Shown: piece by piece, positions 35,740-44,894 of the stretch | How positions within the stretch are numbered: the first letter of the stretch is position 1 | How the letters are laid out: each line of letters starts with the position of its first letter | Assembly: GCF_003605385.1 (NCBI RefSeq) | Contig: NZ_QYTV02000002.1 | Span: 1,412 to 65,411 of the forward strand | Direction: 5' to 3' | DNA: 64,000 nucleotides | From: Siminovitchia acidinfaciens | GTDB lineage: Bacteria; Bacillota; Bacilli; Bacillales; Bacillaceae_C | Program-made: the position numbers and the translations under genes | The notes under the pieces: generated by a model | What the model was told of the DNA's origin: nothing | Databases searched by the model: none | Seen by the model: the letters and a program-made list of their open reading frames with translations, nothing else

Positions 35740-37938
35740 TTAATGGAATATATCTGCTTCTTTTGATTTTTCCAGGAATGCTCTTGTTTTACTATTAACC
35801 GGTCCTTTAAGAAACGTCCCAAACAGCAGGGCAGCCAAACCAAACAGAGCCAGGAACAGCAGGTCACGCAATACCGATTGCCAAACGATGCCCCCTACTG
35901 ATTCCCTAATCAAATCGACCGCATAGGTGAAAGGCAATAAAGGACTGATGACTTGAAAGAACTCCGGTAGCAAAACAACTGGATAAGTCCCCCCTGAACC
36001 GGCAATTTGCAAAACTAGCATGACAATCGCCAACGCTTTCCCAATATTGCCGAATACCGAAACCAGTGTGTACACAATCAGCATAAATACGAGGCTTATG
36101 AATAGACCGAATAAAATCATCCAAAAAGGATGCCGGGCAGGAACGCCCAGGATGAGCAGGTCTCCGCCCACCACAATCAACGTCTGCAAAAATCCTATAC
36201 TTAAAAAAGTGAGTAGCCTGCCAAAATATACTTGTCGGCCAGAATACTCTTCATGATTTCTTATATCAGTTGACAGCAGCGATATTAACAGCAGAGCTCC
36301 GACCCAAATTGATAAAACGGTATAAAATGGAGTCATACCCGTTCCATAGTTTTGAATCGGAAAAAGTTTGTTTTCATTTAACTGAACAGGCTCCTCAAAA
36401 AAACTCCTTTCTGCATTCGGGTCGTTCAAAAGTAATTGTACAATGTCATTCAGATTCGTCTCCCCTTGCAGTGTTCGGATTTTATCCGCCAAGTCATGAA
36501 CCTTATCATTTACATAAGGAAATTCTCCATGCGCATATTCCAATGCATTCTTCCCTTTTTGCAAGTCTTTCTCTGTTCTCTCCAATACTTTTTCAACTTC
36601 AGGGAGCGAAGTCTGTACTTTGGCCAGCATATCTCTTGCGCCGGATAACGTCTTCTGAGCTTTGGTGATTTCATTTATGACCGTTGGCTCAATATTTTCT
36701 TTATATTCTCTGGCAAATGCATCGATTTTGACAGATGTATTTCCGGCCATCTGTTGAAGGCTGGCCAGAGTATCATTGAATTCCTTCTTCTTACTTTCAA
36801 GCAACTCGTTTATTTCGGAAGCTTTCCCCTGTACTTGCTGAAGGTCGCTTTTTAATTGGTTCGTTTTTTGAATGGCTTGGTCAATTTGAGCCAGATTACT
36901 CTGTCCTTGAACTTCGTTTTGCTCAGCATCCTGATTTTGTAGTGAACCGTTCATGCTTTTTGCCTCAGCCAACACTGCCTGAATGGTATCAAGGGTCCCA
37001 ATTGCTTCATTCAACTGAGATTGAAGCTGATTGTTGATTTGGTAGCCTTTACTCAAATCAATCTCCTTTCCTTGAACCTTTCCAAGAAATTCATTGATAT
37101 CTGCAGCTGCCTTCTGTACTTTCTGTAAATCAGCATTTATTTGAGGGGCCGTCTCTCGCAGCTTTTTTTCTGCATCTGACAAAAAAGCGGCTGTTCTATT
37201 AATCGTGTCCAAGCCATCACTCGTTAATCGTCTTGCTTCAGGTATCATCCTTTGCGCTTTATAAATCATATCTTCCGCTGTAGAAGCATCTTGTAAGGAG
37301 TCATCGATCAATTTGTTAATGGCAGGCAATTCCTTTTCCAGGGTAAACACATATTGTTCAAAACGTTTAATATCTGGCAGTTCTTTTTGCAATTCGATCC
37401 CTATTTCATTGAACAGTTCAAAAATTACTCCGTTCACTGTAGCAATGAACTTGCTGCTGACTTGCTCGACGATCATGGAAGCTCCCTTTTGTGTAATTTT
37501 CGGGGAAATGGAGTTGATCTTTTCATTTACGTAGTATTCCATTTTCGCCTTTTTCGGGTGACCTGAAACGACTGTCCCCAGTTTCTCCGAGAAATTTTCA
37601 GGAACTACAATCACAGCAAAATAATCCCCGTTTCGCAATCTTTTCATTGCTTTATTTCGGTTGGTGAAATCCCAATTCAAATCTTTATTCCCTCTCAGTT
37701 CAGCTACCAGCTCTTTTCCGATATTAATATGTTGCTCCCTAACGACGGCTCCCTTATCTTCATTGACAACGCCAACAGGAATTTGATCGGTATGGGAGTA
37801 GGGATTCCACATTGCCGCGATGTTCAACCAAGCATATAAGGACGGAAGCAGGACAAGACCGCCGACAATGATGGCGGCAGCCCAATTTGTACTGATATTT
37901 TTAAGGTCTTTTTTAAAGATATGTAAAATATGGTTCAT
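35740..37938 (-). CDS. YhgE/Pip domain membrane protein (ABC-2 permease-like)
   Basis: A 732-residue protein with an N-terminal membrane helix (about 20-40) and a long extracellular region rich in heptad-like helices (about 190-510). Five to six C-terminal membrane segments follow (about 545-715). The start (FKKDLKNISTNWAAAIIVGG) and the VGVVNEDKGA block are typical of YhgE/Pip proteins, which include the phage infection protein Pip of Lactococcus and the ESX/WXG100 secretion protein EsaA. No ATPase or WXG100 gene is next to it, so its role here is open. Confidence 0.88.
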   Translation of the reverse strand: MNHILHIFKKDLKNISTNWAAAIIVGGLVLLPSLYAWLNIAAMWNPYSHTDQIPVGVVNEDKGAVVREQHINIGKELVAELRGNKDLNWDFTNRNKAMKRLRNGDYFAVIVVPENFSEKLGTVVSGHPKKAKMEYYVNEKINSISPKITQKGASMIVEQVSSKFIATVNGVIFELFNEIGIELQKELPDIKRFEQYVFTLEKELPAINKLIDDSLQDASTAEDMIYKAQRMIPEARRLTSDGLDTINRTAAFLSDAEKKLRETAPQINADLQKVQKAAADINEFLGKVQGKEIDLSKGYQINNQLQSQLNEAIGTLDTIQAVLAEAKSMNGSLQNQDAEQNEVQGQSNLAQIDQAIQKTNQLKSDLQQVQGKASEINELLESKKKEFNDTLASLQQMAGNTSVKIDAFAREYKENIEPTVINEITKAQKTLSGARDMLAKVQTSLPEVEKVLERTEKDLQKGKNALEYAHGEFPYVNDKVHDLADKIRTLQGETNLNDIVQLLLNDPNAERSFFEEPVQLNENKLFPIQNYGTGMTPFYTVLSIWVGALLLISLLSTDIRNHEEYSGRQVYFGRLLTFLSIGFLQTLIVVGGDLLILGVPARHPFWMILFGLFISLVFMLIVYTLVSVFGNIGKALAIVMLVLQIAGSGGTYPVVLLPEFFQVISPLLPFTYAVDLIRESVGGIVWQSVLRDLLFLALFGLAALLFGTFLKGPVNSKTRAFLEKSKEADIFH

Positions 37939-38080
37939 GAGATATCCCTTTTTCTTCCGATAATATTTGTTAATATACCCCTACATCGATGCTCATAATC
38001 TTCACTAAATTATTGAAACCTTCTTGCTGCCCATACGTAAAAAAGGGATAAATAAATTATTTCGAGAGGAAGCGAGAAAT

Positions 38081-38404
38081 ATGCTTATCGTAACAACAGA
38101 AAATATTGCCAACCACAAAATCGTTGAAATCAAAGGCCCTGTTTTCGGAATAACGGTTAGGGCAAGGGGAATTGGAAAAGATATTGTGGCTTCCTTTAAG
38201 GGATTGCTGGGTGGCGAAATAAGCCAGTATACTGAAATGCTTGAAGATGCCAGGAAACAGGCAATTGATCGCATGGTGGAAAATGCTAGGGCAATGGGAG
38301 CCAACGCAGTGACAATGATGAGGTTCGATTCAGGCGAAATCGGGCAAAATATGAGCGAAATCATCGCCTATGGAACAGCCGTAGTTGTGGAAGAGGAACA
38401 ATGA
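38081..38404 (+). CDS. YbjQ/UPF0145 family protein
   Basis: A 107-residue protein starting at ATG 38081 (GAGAGGAAG upstream); the in-frame extension to 38024 has no site. VTTENIANHKIVEIKGPVFG, then SQYTEMLEDARKQAIDRM, and MGANAVTMMRFD are the family hallmarks. Members form pentameric rings and have no known activity. It is probably co-transcribed with the next gene. Confidence 0.9.
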   Translation: MLIVTTENIANHKIVEIKGPVFGITVRARGIGKDIVASFKGLLGGEISQYTEMLEDARKQAIDRMVENARAMGANAVTMMRFDSGEIGQNMSEIIAYGTAVVVEEEQ

Positions 38405-38405
38405 A

Positions 38406-38630
38406 TTGAAATGGATCATTGGCTTTTATGGCGTTCAAATATTAATATTGATAATTTTAATAATTGTCTCCTGGTTCATATGGGACAAACGATTTAAAAA
38501 GAAACACGGACGGGAAGTCCCTGCCGGCTTCCAGAAGACAAATGAAATATCCATTGACCCGACTACAAAGAAAAGATTGATTGTTTACTATAATCCTGAA
38601 ACCGGCGAGCGGTTTTATAAGGAGGAGTAA
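38406..38630 (+). CDS. Small membrane-anchored protein of unknown function
   Basis: The TTG at 38406, nine bases after GAGG, starts a 74-residue protein MKWIIGFYGVQILILIILII with one membrane segment (about 3-24). A conserved-looking cytosolic tail follows: VPAGFQKTNEISIDPTTKK, then YYNPETGERFYKEE. The start lies two bases beyond the stop codon of the YbjQ gene, suggesting coupling. An upstream TTG at 38385 overlaps the ribosome site. Family not identified. Confidence 0.75.
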   Translation: MKWIIGFYGVQILILIILIIVSWFIWDKRFKKKHGREVPAGFQKTNEISIDPTTKKRLIVYYNPETGERFYKEE

Positions 38631-38713
38631 AGGCACGCGGGCAAGCTGCATAGATGTATTTCGATAAGGATTTTTCAAAAAAAATTCTTGGATTTTGTTT
38701 GAGGAAATTACAA

Positions 38714-38747
38714 AGGCGTCATCTGACCTTTCTTCAGATGGACGCCT
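38714..38747 (+). terminator. Terminator-like hairpin after the YbjQ pair
   Basis: AGGCGTCATCTGA and TCAGATGGACGCCT form a hairpin with a short mismatch; the T-run is weak (CTTATAT). Confidence 0.55.
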
Positions 38748-38784
38748 CTTATATCACGTTATTTTGAAACCTTGTTTTACAAAA

Positions 38785-38992
38785 AAAGCACAAGGCGAAT
38801 TACGAGGAGGCAGCTTTTCAGCCACCACAGCAAAGTAACTGATTTCACCTACATCGTGAGAAACATCAACGAATTTGCATCATGCCGCTTTGTCTCAAAT
38901 ATGCTGTGCCGCAGGAGCACATTCTTCCTGAATAAACTTGCGCGTGACTCGCTCCTTGTGCCGCTAGTACATGGAGCTGGACATAACAATTC
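38785..38992 (+). repeat. Dispersed repeat family A, copy 5
   Basis: AAAAAAGCACAAGGCGAATT, CGAGGAGGCAGCTTTTCAGC, ATATGCTGTGCCGCAGGAGC, TTCTTCCTGAATAAACTT and ACATGGAGCTGGACATAAC mark the copy. It shares its central variant with copy 2. With the preceding hairpin it accounts for the 38631-39076 gap. Confidence 0.85.
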
Positions 38993-39076
38993 ATAATGTA
39001 AAGAAAACATTTCAAACTTTTGTCTTCTGAAAAGAGGCTGTTTCTCCGGGTAGATGATATGCTCTCTTACAAAAAC

Positions 39077-39115
39077 ACCGTCCAGAAAATCAATTGCATT
39101 GACTTCCTGGACGGT
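39077..39115 (-). terminator. Intrinsic-type hairpin downstream of the thioesterase gene
   Basis: ACCGTCCAG and CTGGACGGT form the stem with an internal AAATCAA / TTGACTT stretch. It lies four bases after the stop codon. Confidence 0.65.
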
Positions 39116-39118
39116 CTC

Positions 39119-39550
39119 TCATATGTTCCCTAAAAGATTTTTTTCCCAGTCTGATTCCAGTTTCACCTTTGGTACGGGTGTAGGCCTCTCATTTTCATCA
39201 AGCGCAACCAACGTAACAGAAGAGGTAGTGGTAAGCTTTTTCTCATCAATTGCCAGGTCATGACTTTCAACCTTAACATACACTTTCATGGAAGTGTTGC
39301 CTGTCGACAGAACAAACGCCTCCAACGTCAGAATATCGCCGCTTTTCGCTGACGATAAAAAATTAACAGTATCTATTGCTGCAGTGACAACGGTTCTCTT
39401 CGAATGCTTCATTGCGGCAATTGCAGCGATTTCATCTATGTACGATAAAACGGTGCCTCCAAAAATAGTTCCCAAATGATTCGTATCCGGCGGTAAAACA
39501 AGTTTTGTCTGAATCGTCCTCGATACATCTGAAGAAATGGTGGTTTCCAT
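39119..39550 (-). CDS. Acyl-CoA thioesterase, hotdog fold (YkhA-like)
   Basis: Hydrolyses acyl-CoA thioesters. A 143-residue single hotdog domain with LPPDTNHLGTIFGGTVLSYI, where the N-x-x-G-x-I-F-G-G loop and following Asp in IDEIAA form the active site. TTSSVTLVALDE is near the end. ATG at 39550 has GAGGAG upstream; the extension to 39589 does not. It stands alone. Confidence 0.9.
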   Translation of the reverse strand: METTISSDVSRTIQTKLVLPPDTNHLGTIFGGTVLSYIDEIAAIAAMKHSKRTVVTAAIDTVNFLSSAKSGDILTLEAFVLSTGNTSMKVYVKVESHDLAIDEKKLTTTSSVTLVALDENERPTPVPKVKLESDWEKNLLGNI

Positions 39551-39648
39551 ACAATCTCCTCTTTTTCTAATATTTGCCTTTTCCAACACCTATCAATATT
39601 ATTACATGATTAACATACAAACAACTTGGAGGAATTTTGGCAGACTAA

Positions 39649-39676
39649 AAAACGCCGCTCAACACTGGGCGGCATT
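39649..39676 (-). terminator. Intrinsic terminator of the SDR gene
   Basis: On the minus strand GCCGCC and GCGGCG pair around a nine-base loop and lead into TTTTTT. Confidence 0.8.
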
Positions 39677-39725
39677 CATTCAAACATTCAATTATGAGTC
39701 AACCGCTGGAGCAAGCCTGACCTTT

Positions 39726-40574
39726 TTACTTTATTTTCAATTTAGAGAAGAACAGCTTTTCCCATAACGGCCAAGGTATGATTTTTTTCAAAAACAATGC
39801 TGTTTTCACCCCGTGGCCGATTGGGTACCGTAATTTTTTAATTTTATTCTTAAAGCATAGATCTGTTATTAGTTTAACTACATCCCGAGGATTCTCATGT
39901 TTGTCCTTCCCTTTTTCGAGCTGGTTTTCTATGACTTTCATATACGAGTTATACGGGGAGCTGTCCGCCTGTGACATCTCGGCTATTCTTTTGCCGGTCG
40001 ACCATATCGAAGTTTTATATGACCCCGGTTCAATTAAAGCGACATCTATTCCAAACGGCTTTACTTCCAGTCGCAAACTTTCACTCCAGCCTTCCAACGC
40101 ATGCTTTGAAGCAACATATGGAGACAGGCCCGGAAATGCCACTTTTCCAGAAATACTGCTTATGTTAATGATTTTCCCTTTTTTTCGTTCTCTCATGGAA
40201 GGAAGAACTGCTTGCGTAACAGAAATCACGCCAAAGAAATTAGTTTCAAATTGCTCCTTATACTCTATTAAACTTGTTTCTTCACAGAAGCCGCCAAAGG
40301 CAAAACCTGCATTGTTGATCAAAATATCGATTGGGGGAAGATCCTGTATTTGATATGAGAAGTTTTCTACAGACTTCGGGCATGCCACATCAAGCTTCCG
40401 ATAAATCAAACGGTCTTCTATTCCATTCTCTTTACTCAGCCGTTTTAATTCAGCACCCCGATCCAAGTTTCTCATCGTTGCTATGACAGTGAACCCTTCC
40501 TTCGCCAATTCGACTGCCGCCAATAAGCCGAATCCGCTCGATGAACCGGTAATCAATACCGTCTGTTCCCGCAT
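39726..40574 (-). CDS. Short-chain dehydrogenase/reductase
   Basis: A 282-residue classical SDR with the cofactor motif TGSSSGFG (about 7-14), the NNAG motif at about 88-91, the catalytic Ser in SSISG and YVASK (Tyr and Lys). The first-loop Arg and the lack of an acidic residue after beta-2 suggest NADP(H), but this is uncertain. Substrate unknown. AGAGGG precedes the ATG. Confidence 0.92.
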   Translation of the reverse strand: MREQTVLITGSSSGFGLLAAVELAKEGFTVIATMRNLDRGAELKRLSKENGIEDRLIYRKLDVACPKSVENFSYQIQDLPPIDILINNAGFAFGGFCEETSLIEYKEQFETNFFGVISVTQAVLPSMRERKKGKIINISSISGKVAFPGLSPYVASKHALEGWSESLRLEVKPFGIDVALIEPGSYKTSIWSTGKRIAEMSQADSSPYNSYMKVIENQLEKGKDKHENPRDVVKLITDLCFKNKIKKLRYPIGHGVKTALFLKKIIPWPLWEKLFFSKLKIK

Positions 40575-40671
40575 ATCTTTTCCCTCTCTATTAAAAATTG
40601 AAATTTAAATATAAACTCATTTCAGGCAAACGGTATTGCCACTCAATATAGATAACACCTCAACAACATAT

Positions 40672-41340
40672 TTATCGCCACATGTCCCATGGATACTCTT
40701 TGGGCGGTCTTGATTCGAATCTGATCCACTCTTTATTCGTAGGATGCTCAAATTCAATGGTATTTGCCCACAATGCAATCTGCTGTCCCGGACGGTTTAC
40801 CTTCTGTCCATACTTTTGATCGCCATACAAAGGATAGCCGATGGACGAGAGTTGTACCCGGATTTGGTGAGACCGGCCCGTAAGAAGCCTTACAGTAACA
40901 AGACTAAGATCCTCTGCGCTCCTAAGCAGCTTATATTCCAAAATTGATTTTTTTCCCTGTTTATGGTTGGAAGGAACTGTCCGAACAATATTGTTCCGCT
41001 GATCTTTATATAAGTAATGCTCAAGCCGCCCCTCGTCTTGAGGAACTCCCCTCACAACCGCAAGGTATGTCCGTTCAAACTTTTGTCTCCTGATTGCATC
41101 AGACAGCCTGGACGCAGCTTTGGAAGTTTTCGCAAAAACCATCACTCCGCCAACTGGCCGGTCCAACCGGTGGACTAGCCCCAGGTACACGTTACCAGGT
41201 TTTTGATATCGGATCTTTATATCTTCTTTTAAGGAAGTAAGTAAATCTTTGTCACCGCTATTATCTTCCTGCACAGGTACATTCACCGGCTTTTCCACCA
41301 CAAGAAGATGATTGTCTTCATATAAAATTTGAATTTTCAT
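40672..41340 (-). CDS. RluA-family RNA pseudouridine synthase
   Basis: A 222-residue pseudouridine synthase with the catalytic Asp in HRLDRPVGG (about 58-66) and LLTGRSHQIRVQL. There is no S4 domain at the N-terminus, which distinguishes it from RluD/YlyB-type enzymes and makes it closer to YhcT/RluC-short or TruC-like forms. The target uridine in rRNA or tRNA cannot be told. AAAGGA lies 13 bases ahead of the ATG. Confidence 0.9.
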   Translation of the reverse strand: MKIQILYEDNHLLVVEKPVNVPVQEDNSGDKDLLTSLKEDIKIRYQKPGNVYLGLVHRLDRPVGGVMVFAKTSKAASRLSDAIRRQKFERTYLAVVRGVPQDEGRLEHYLYKDQRNNIVRTVPSNHKQGKKSILEYKLLRSAEDLSLVTVRLLTGRSHQIRVQLSSIGYPLYGDQKYGQKVNRPGQQIALWANTIEFEHPTNKEWIRFESRPPKEYPWDMWR

Positions 41341-41418
41341 CTATGCACAAAATCCTTTCAGTAAACAACTTAACTTACTCAATAATAGGGTTTCCATGTC
41401 ATCCTCAGGACTTTCTAA

Positions 41419-42363
41419 TTAAATCGCTCTTCCTCTAGTTTTTTTCAATTTTTCATTGCTTTTATTCTGGTTTGTTGCCGACACGTAGACACCAATAATG
41501 ACCATAAGCATTCCTGCGAGTTGCTGCCAAGTAATGTCCGTACCATAGATGAAAAAGGAGATCCAGGCAGCATTGATCGGAACCAGGTTCATGTACATGC
41601 TTGCTTTGCTTGCACCAATGATCTGTATTCCTTTATTCCATAAGAAAAATGCAATGATGGACGCACAAAGAATCATAAAAATCATCTCTGCCCATGCTTG
41701 GTTCGACATACTTAAAACATTGCCCCACCCTTTTTCAAAAAAGGAAAGGATTGTTAAGAAAATGGAACCGACAAGCGTGGAAACAGTGGTTGTCATAAAT
41801 GGAGACGTTTTTTGTAAAACGACTTTCCCAATCAAACCGTGAGCAACCCAGCAAATAACTGCGGCAAAAAACAGCAAATCTCCCTTATTAAACTCCAATG
41901 CCGCCAATGTCTGAAGTGAACCTTTAACGATAACCAGGAAAACCCCGGCCAAAGATAATATAAGACCCGCCCCCAAACGAGCACTCCATCTTTCTCCAAG
42001 AAATAATACTGCACCCAGCGTTACAAAAACAGGGGTTATTGCTACGAACAGGGAGCCATTGACGGCAGATGTGTATTCCAGGCCGATAAAGAAAAAGATA
42101 TTATATCCGAATATGCCTGTTAAAGCCATCAGAAGCAGCCCCAACCATTGCTCCTTAATTTTATGGATGTTCCATTCTGAACTGAAGCGGGCTGCTGCCA
42201 ATAAGATCAGGCCTGCTGCTCCAAAGCGCAGTGCGGCAGTTGTAATAGGCGGCACTTCTGTAATGATATGCTTGGCAGCGCCAAAAGCCCCGCCCCAAAA
42301 TAAAGGAACCAATAGCATTAAAAAATAAATCCCAATGGTATTTTTGTTATGATTCTGCTGCAT
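41419..42363 (-). CDS. EamA/DMT family transporter
   Basis: A 314-residue protein with ten predicted membrane segments in two EamA repeats (about 15-145 and 160-295); FLGERWSARLGAGLILSLAG marks the end of the first repeat. Drug/metabolite exporters of this type move amino acids or other small molecules; substrate unknown. AGGAGTGG precedes the ATG at 42363. Confidence 0.9.
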   Translation of the reverse strand: MQQNHNKNTIGIYFLMLLVPLFWGGAFGAAKHIITEVPPITTAALRFGAAGLILLAAARFSSEWNIHKIKEQWLGLLLMALTGIFGYNIFFFIGLEYTSAVNGSLFVAITPVFVTLGAVLFLGERWSARLGAGLILSLAGVFLVIVKGSLQTLAALEFNKGDLLFFAAVICWVAHGLIGKVVLQKTSPFMTTTVSTLVGSIFLTILSFFEKGWGNVLSMSNQAWAEMIFMILCASIIAFFLWNKGIQIIGASKASMYMNLVPINAAWISFFIYGTDITWQQLAGMLMVIIGVYVSATNQNKSNEKLKKTRGRAI

Positions 42364-42489
42364 TACACCACTCCTTAAATGACTTTCTTTATCGCATCCA
42401 ACTCTAAATTAAGTGTTTCGCATTCACACTTATAAGGTCATGCCCAACTGTGTTTCCGAATAAAATATAAATATAAGAATAACTTAAGT

Positions 42490-42518
42490 TTAACAAAATA
42501 TTATATATTTTATATAAT
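42490..42518 (+). promoter_or_regulatory. Sigma-A promoter for the LOG-family gene
   Basis: TTAACA and TATAAT are 17 bases apart in an AT-rich tract. Transcription would begin close to the ribosome site AAAGGAGG, giving a very short leader. Confidence 0.65.
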
Positions 42519-42540
42519 TTTAAAAAAGGAGGCTTTCCTA

Positions 42541-43125
42541 TTGATAAAAACAGTTGCAGTTTTTTGTGGATCAAGGAGCGGAGCATCTGATGTTTATATA
42601 GAAGGCGCAAAAGCTGTTGGCCAGGAATTGGCCAAGCGTAACATTTCACTTGTATACGGTGCGGCAAGTGTCGGAATCATGGGAGCTGTGGCTGACTCAG
42701 TCCTGGAAAATGGAGGACATGCTATCGGTGTCATGCCTGACTTTTTACAAAGAAAGGAAATCGTTCATCCCGGCTTATCAGAGCTGATCATCGTGGATTC
42801 GATGCACGAGAGAAAAGCAAAGATGGCCGACCTCGCAGATGGATTTATTGCTCTCCCAGGAGGGCCTGGCACACTTGAAGAATTTTTTGAAATCTATACG
42901 TGGGCACAGCTCGGACTACATCAAAAGCCTTGCGGACTATTAAATATCAATCACTATTATGACCCTCTCATTACCCTATACCAACATATGTTAAAAGAAA
43001 AGTTCCTGGATGAAAAATATCGGGACATGGCGCTTGTCGATGTAGAGATAAGCGGCCTATTAGACCAGTTTATCGCATACGAACCACCAAATATCAAAGC
43101 TTATTTGAGAGAAGATCAAACTTAA
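42541..43125 (+). CDS. LOG family protein (cytokinin riboside phosphate phosphoribohydrolase-like)
   Basis: A 194-residue Rossmann-type enzyme (TIGR00730/YvdD). VFCGSRSGA starts the fold, and the nucleotide-binding motif PGGPGTLEEFFE lies at about 106-117, with the catalytic Arg in SMHERKAKM. Bacterial members release the base from nucleoside 5'-monophosphates. The start is TTG at 42541 with AAAGGAGG eight bases upstream. It may be transcribed with the GNAT gene 65 bases downstream. Confidence 0.93.
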   Translation: MIKTVAVFCGSRSGASDVYIEGAKAVGQELAKRNISLVYGAASVGIMGAVADSVLENGGHAIGVMPDFLQRKEIVHPGLSELIIVDSMHERKAKMADLADGFIALPGGPGTLEEFFEIYTWAQLGLHQKPCGLLNINHYYDPLITLYQHMLKEKFLDEKYRDMALVDVEISGLLDQFIAYEPPNIKAYLREDQT

Positions 43126-43190
43126 TTTTGTCCGCCTTGATTAACGTTTCCTTTATGAATAAAAAAAGATGATATTTAGGGGTATAGGCG

Positions 43191-44096
43191 ATGTTAAAAA
43201 TTAAAACGTTGAGTGATGTTCCCATCAGAGATGCCTGCGAGGCCTGGAATAACGGGTTTATGGATTACTATGTAAAAATACAAATGAGCGTCAGCCAATT
43301 TACTTTCAGATTGGGCTGGGATGAGCTGTCGCCGGACTATTCTTTTATCGCTTACTATAATGAAATTCCTGCTGGGATTATTTTAAACGGGATAACCGAA
43401 ATAAATGGAAAAAGGCTGGCTTGGAACGGAGGTACGAGTGTTGCTGCTTCTTTTCGAAAGCAAGGCATTGCAAAGAAGCTGATGGAATCAAGTCTGGAAA
43501 TTTACAAGCGTGAAAATGTCGACATTGCAACGCTCGAAGCATTCACTGTCAATCATGCGGCCATTCGTCTTTATGAAAGTTTCGGATATCGAGTCGTCGA
43601 CCAATTGTTATTTTTGAAGAAAACAGAGCCTGATGAAAAGAGCACTTTTACCAATGACAAAATCCAAGGATATACGCTGCATCGCGGACTGCCGCAAGAC
43701 GTTAGTGAGTTATCGTTTTATCAACATGGTGCTCCATGGAAAACACAGTGGAAGTTCATTCGCGGAGGAGAATCAATCATTGTGAAGGATCGGAACGGTG
43801 AAGCTGCTGGGTATATGTTATACCAAAATATACGGGGCAAGGATGGAAAGACAATCCTTTTCCAGTGTGAAGCAGATGAAAGACTGCCTGCCAGATCGGA
43901 GATGATCCAACTTATGATCGGGCAATTATTTAAGACCGACTCCCGCATGATTTCCACTTATAATCTGCCCAGAAAGAACCATTTTCTCATTAACAATTTA
44001 ATAAATGCCGGATTTATAGAATCTTTTACCGATCAAAAAATTCCATTAAAGCAAGTATTCATGAAGAAGACGATGAATGAAACAACCGTAGATTAA
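43191..44096 (+). CDS. GNAT family N-acetyltransferase
   Basis: A 301-residue protein. The N-terminal 150 residues are a GNAT domain with acetyl-CoA loop RKQGIAKKLME (about 88-98) and AAIRLYESFGYRVV. The C-terminal half (about 160-295) looks like a second, degenerate GNAT-like domain. The acceptor is unknown. GGGGTATAG lies ahead of the ATG. Confidence 0.9.
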   Translation: MLKIKTLSDVPIRDACEAWNNGFMDYYVKIQMSVSQFTFRLGWDELSPDYSFIAYYNEIPAGIILNGITEINGKRLAWNGGTSVAASFRKQGIAKKLMESSLEIYKRENVDIATLEAFTVNHAAIRLYESFGYRVVDQLLFLKKTEPDEKSTFTNDKIQGYTLHRGLPQDVSELSFYQHGAPWKTQWKFIRGGESIIVKDRNGEAAGYMLYQNIRGKDGKTILFQCEADERLPARSEMIQLMIGQLFKTDSRMISTYNLPRKNHFLINNLINAGFIESFTDQKIPLKQVFMKKTMNETTVD

Positions 44097-44098
44097 AA

Positions 44099-44134
44099 GG
44101 AGCTGCTTGGTGAATGACCAAGCAGCTCCCTTTT
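44099..44134 (+). terminator. Intrinsic terminator of the LOG-GNAT unit
   Basis: GGAGCTGCTTGG and CCAAGCAGCTCC pair perfectly around a seven-base loop, followed by CTTTT. Confidence 0.88.
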
Positions 44135-44180
44135 CACATTATGTACGTTTTCCATTTCATATTTTATCGAGGATTAAATG

Positions 44181-44465
44181 TTAAATATTTACTTCAAAGT
44201 TATAAATGAATACTTTCCTTATATATTTCGGAATATGCCAATTACATACAAGACCTTTTGGCAAAGAAACTATCATGTTCTCTTTTACAGTATACGTTTC
44301 GTCCTCTACCGTGATTAACACTTCACCTTCCAACACATAAAACACTTCTTGCTCTTCCACTTTCCATTCTACATTATTGGGGCCATGATCCCATTCTTTC
44401 CAAGTGTCCACATTCAGAGCTTTTGCTTCTTCGCTGCTAATCTCTTTAACAAAAAAACCATTCAT
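44181..44465 (-). CDS. Cupin domain protein
   Basis: A 94-residue single cupin; ATG at 44465 with GGGGGAG five bases upstream. The pattern W-K-E-W-D-H-G, EVFYVLEGEVLITVEDE and the second motif with LPKGLVCNWHIP resemble the Cupin_3/DUF861 (EutQ or ureidoglycine aminohydrolase-like) group. The canonical metal His cluster is only partly present, so catalysis is uncertain. Confidence 0.82.
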   Translation of the reverse strand: MNGFFVKEISSEEAKALNVDTWKEWDHGPNNVEWKVEEQEVFYVLEGEVLITVEDETYTVKENMIVSLPKGLVCNWHIPKYIRKVFIYNFEVNI

Positions 44466-44746
44466 GTTTTCTCCCCCTAAAAATTTCAATTCTCTGCTTT
44501 TTGGTTTCAATATGAGACCCAACCTATATCATATTTCTCCTAAAGTAAAAATTCAATTGGATTTTCCCGCAAGATAAGTATTTTTAAAGTCGTTCTTTGC
44601 TTTTTCATACCTAAACTATCAATTTCATCTCCACCCTACTATTATTGTTTGGAAAATTCGACTGGCTTAACTTCCAATAATCCCCATAAATACCTTCACA
44701 AAAAATACAATACTAAGAACCTTTTGTGACAAGGTTTCTATTTTTA

Positions 44747-44775
44747 TTGTCATTTTTTATCGACAGGAATATTAT
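44747..44775 (+). promoter_or_regulatory. Sigma-A promoter of the qox operon and its leader
   Basis: TTGTCA (44747-44752) and TATTAT (44770-44775) are 17 bases apart. The leader of about 110 nt contains a direct repeat AATTACTTTT / AATTACTTTT / TTTACTT near 44812-44840 and the small hairpin CTTAAAG-TTTCG-CTTTAAG at 44839-44857. The rest of the 44466-44894 gap shows no gene. No clear Rex or ResD box was recognised. Confidence 0.65.
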
Positions 44776-44894
44776 TTTTACGCATGGAACTTTCTTGAAG
44801 AGTTTTACAGAAAATTACTTTTAATTACTTTTATTTACTTAAAGTTTCGCTTTAAGATTCCACGCAATTCCATAAGAAATGAGGGGAGTACTCA

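Noticed and set aside
38772-38996. Plus-strand frame of 74 codons
   Set aside because: Coincides with repeat copy 5 and lacks a ribosome site.
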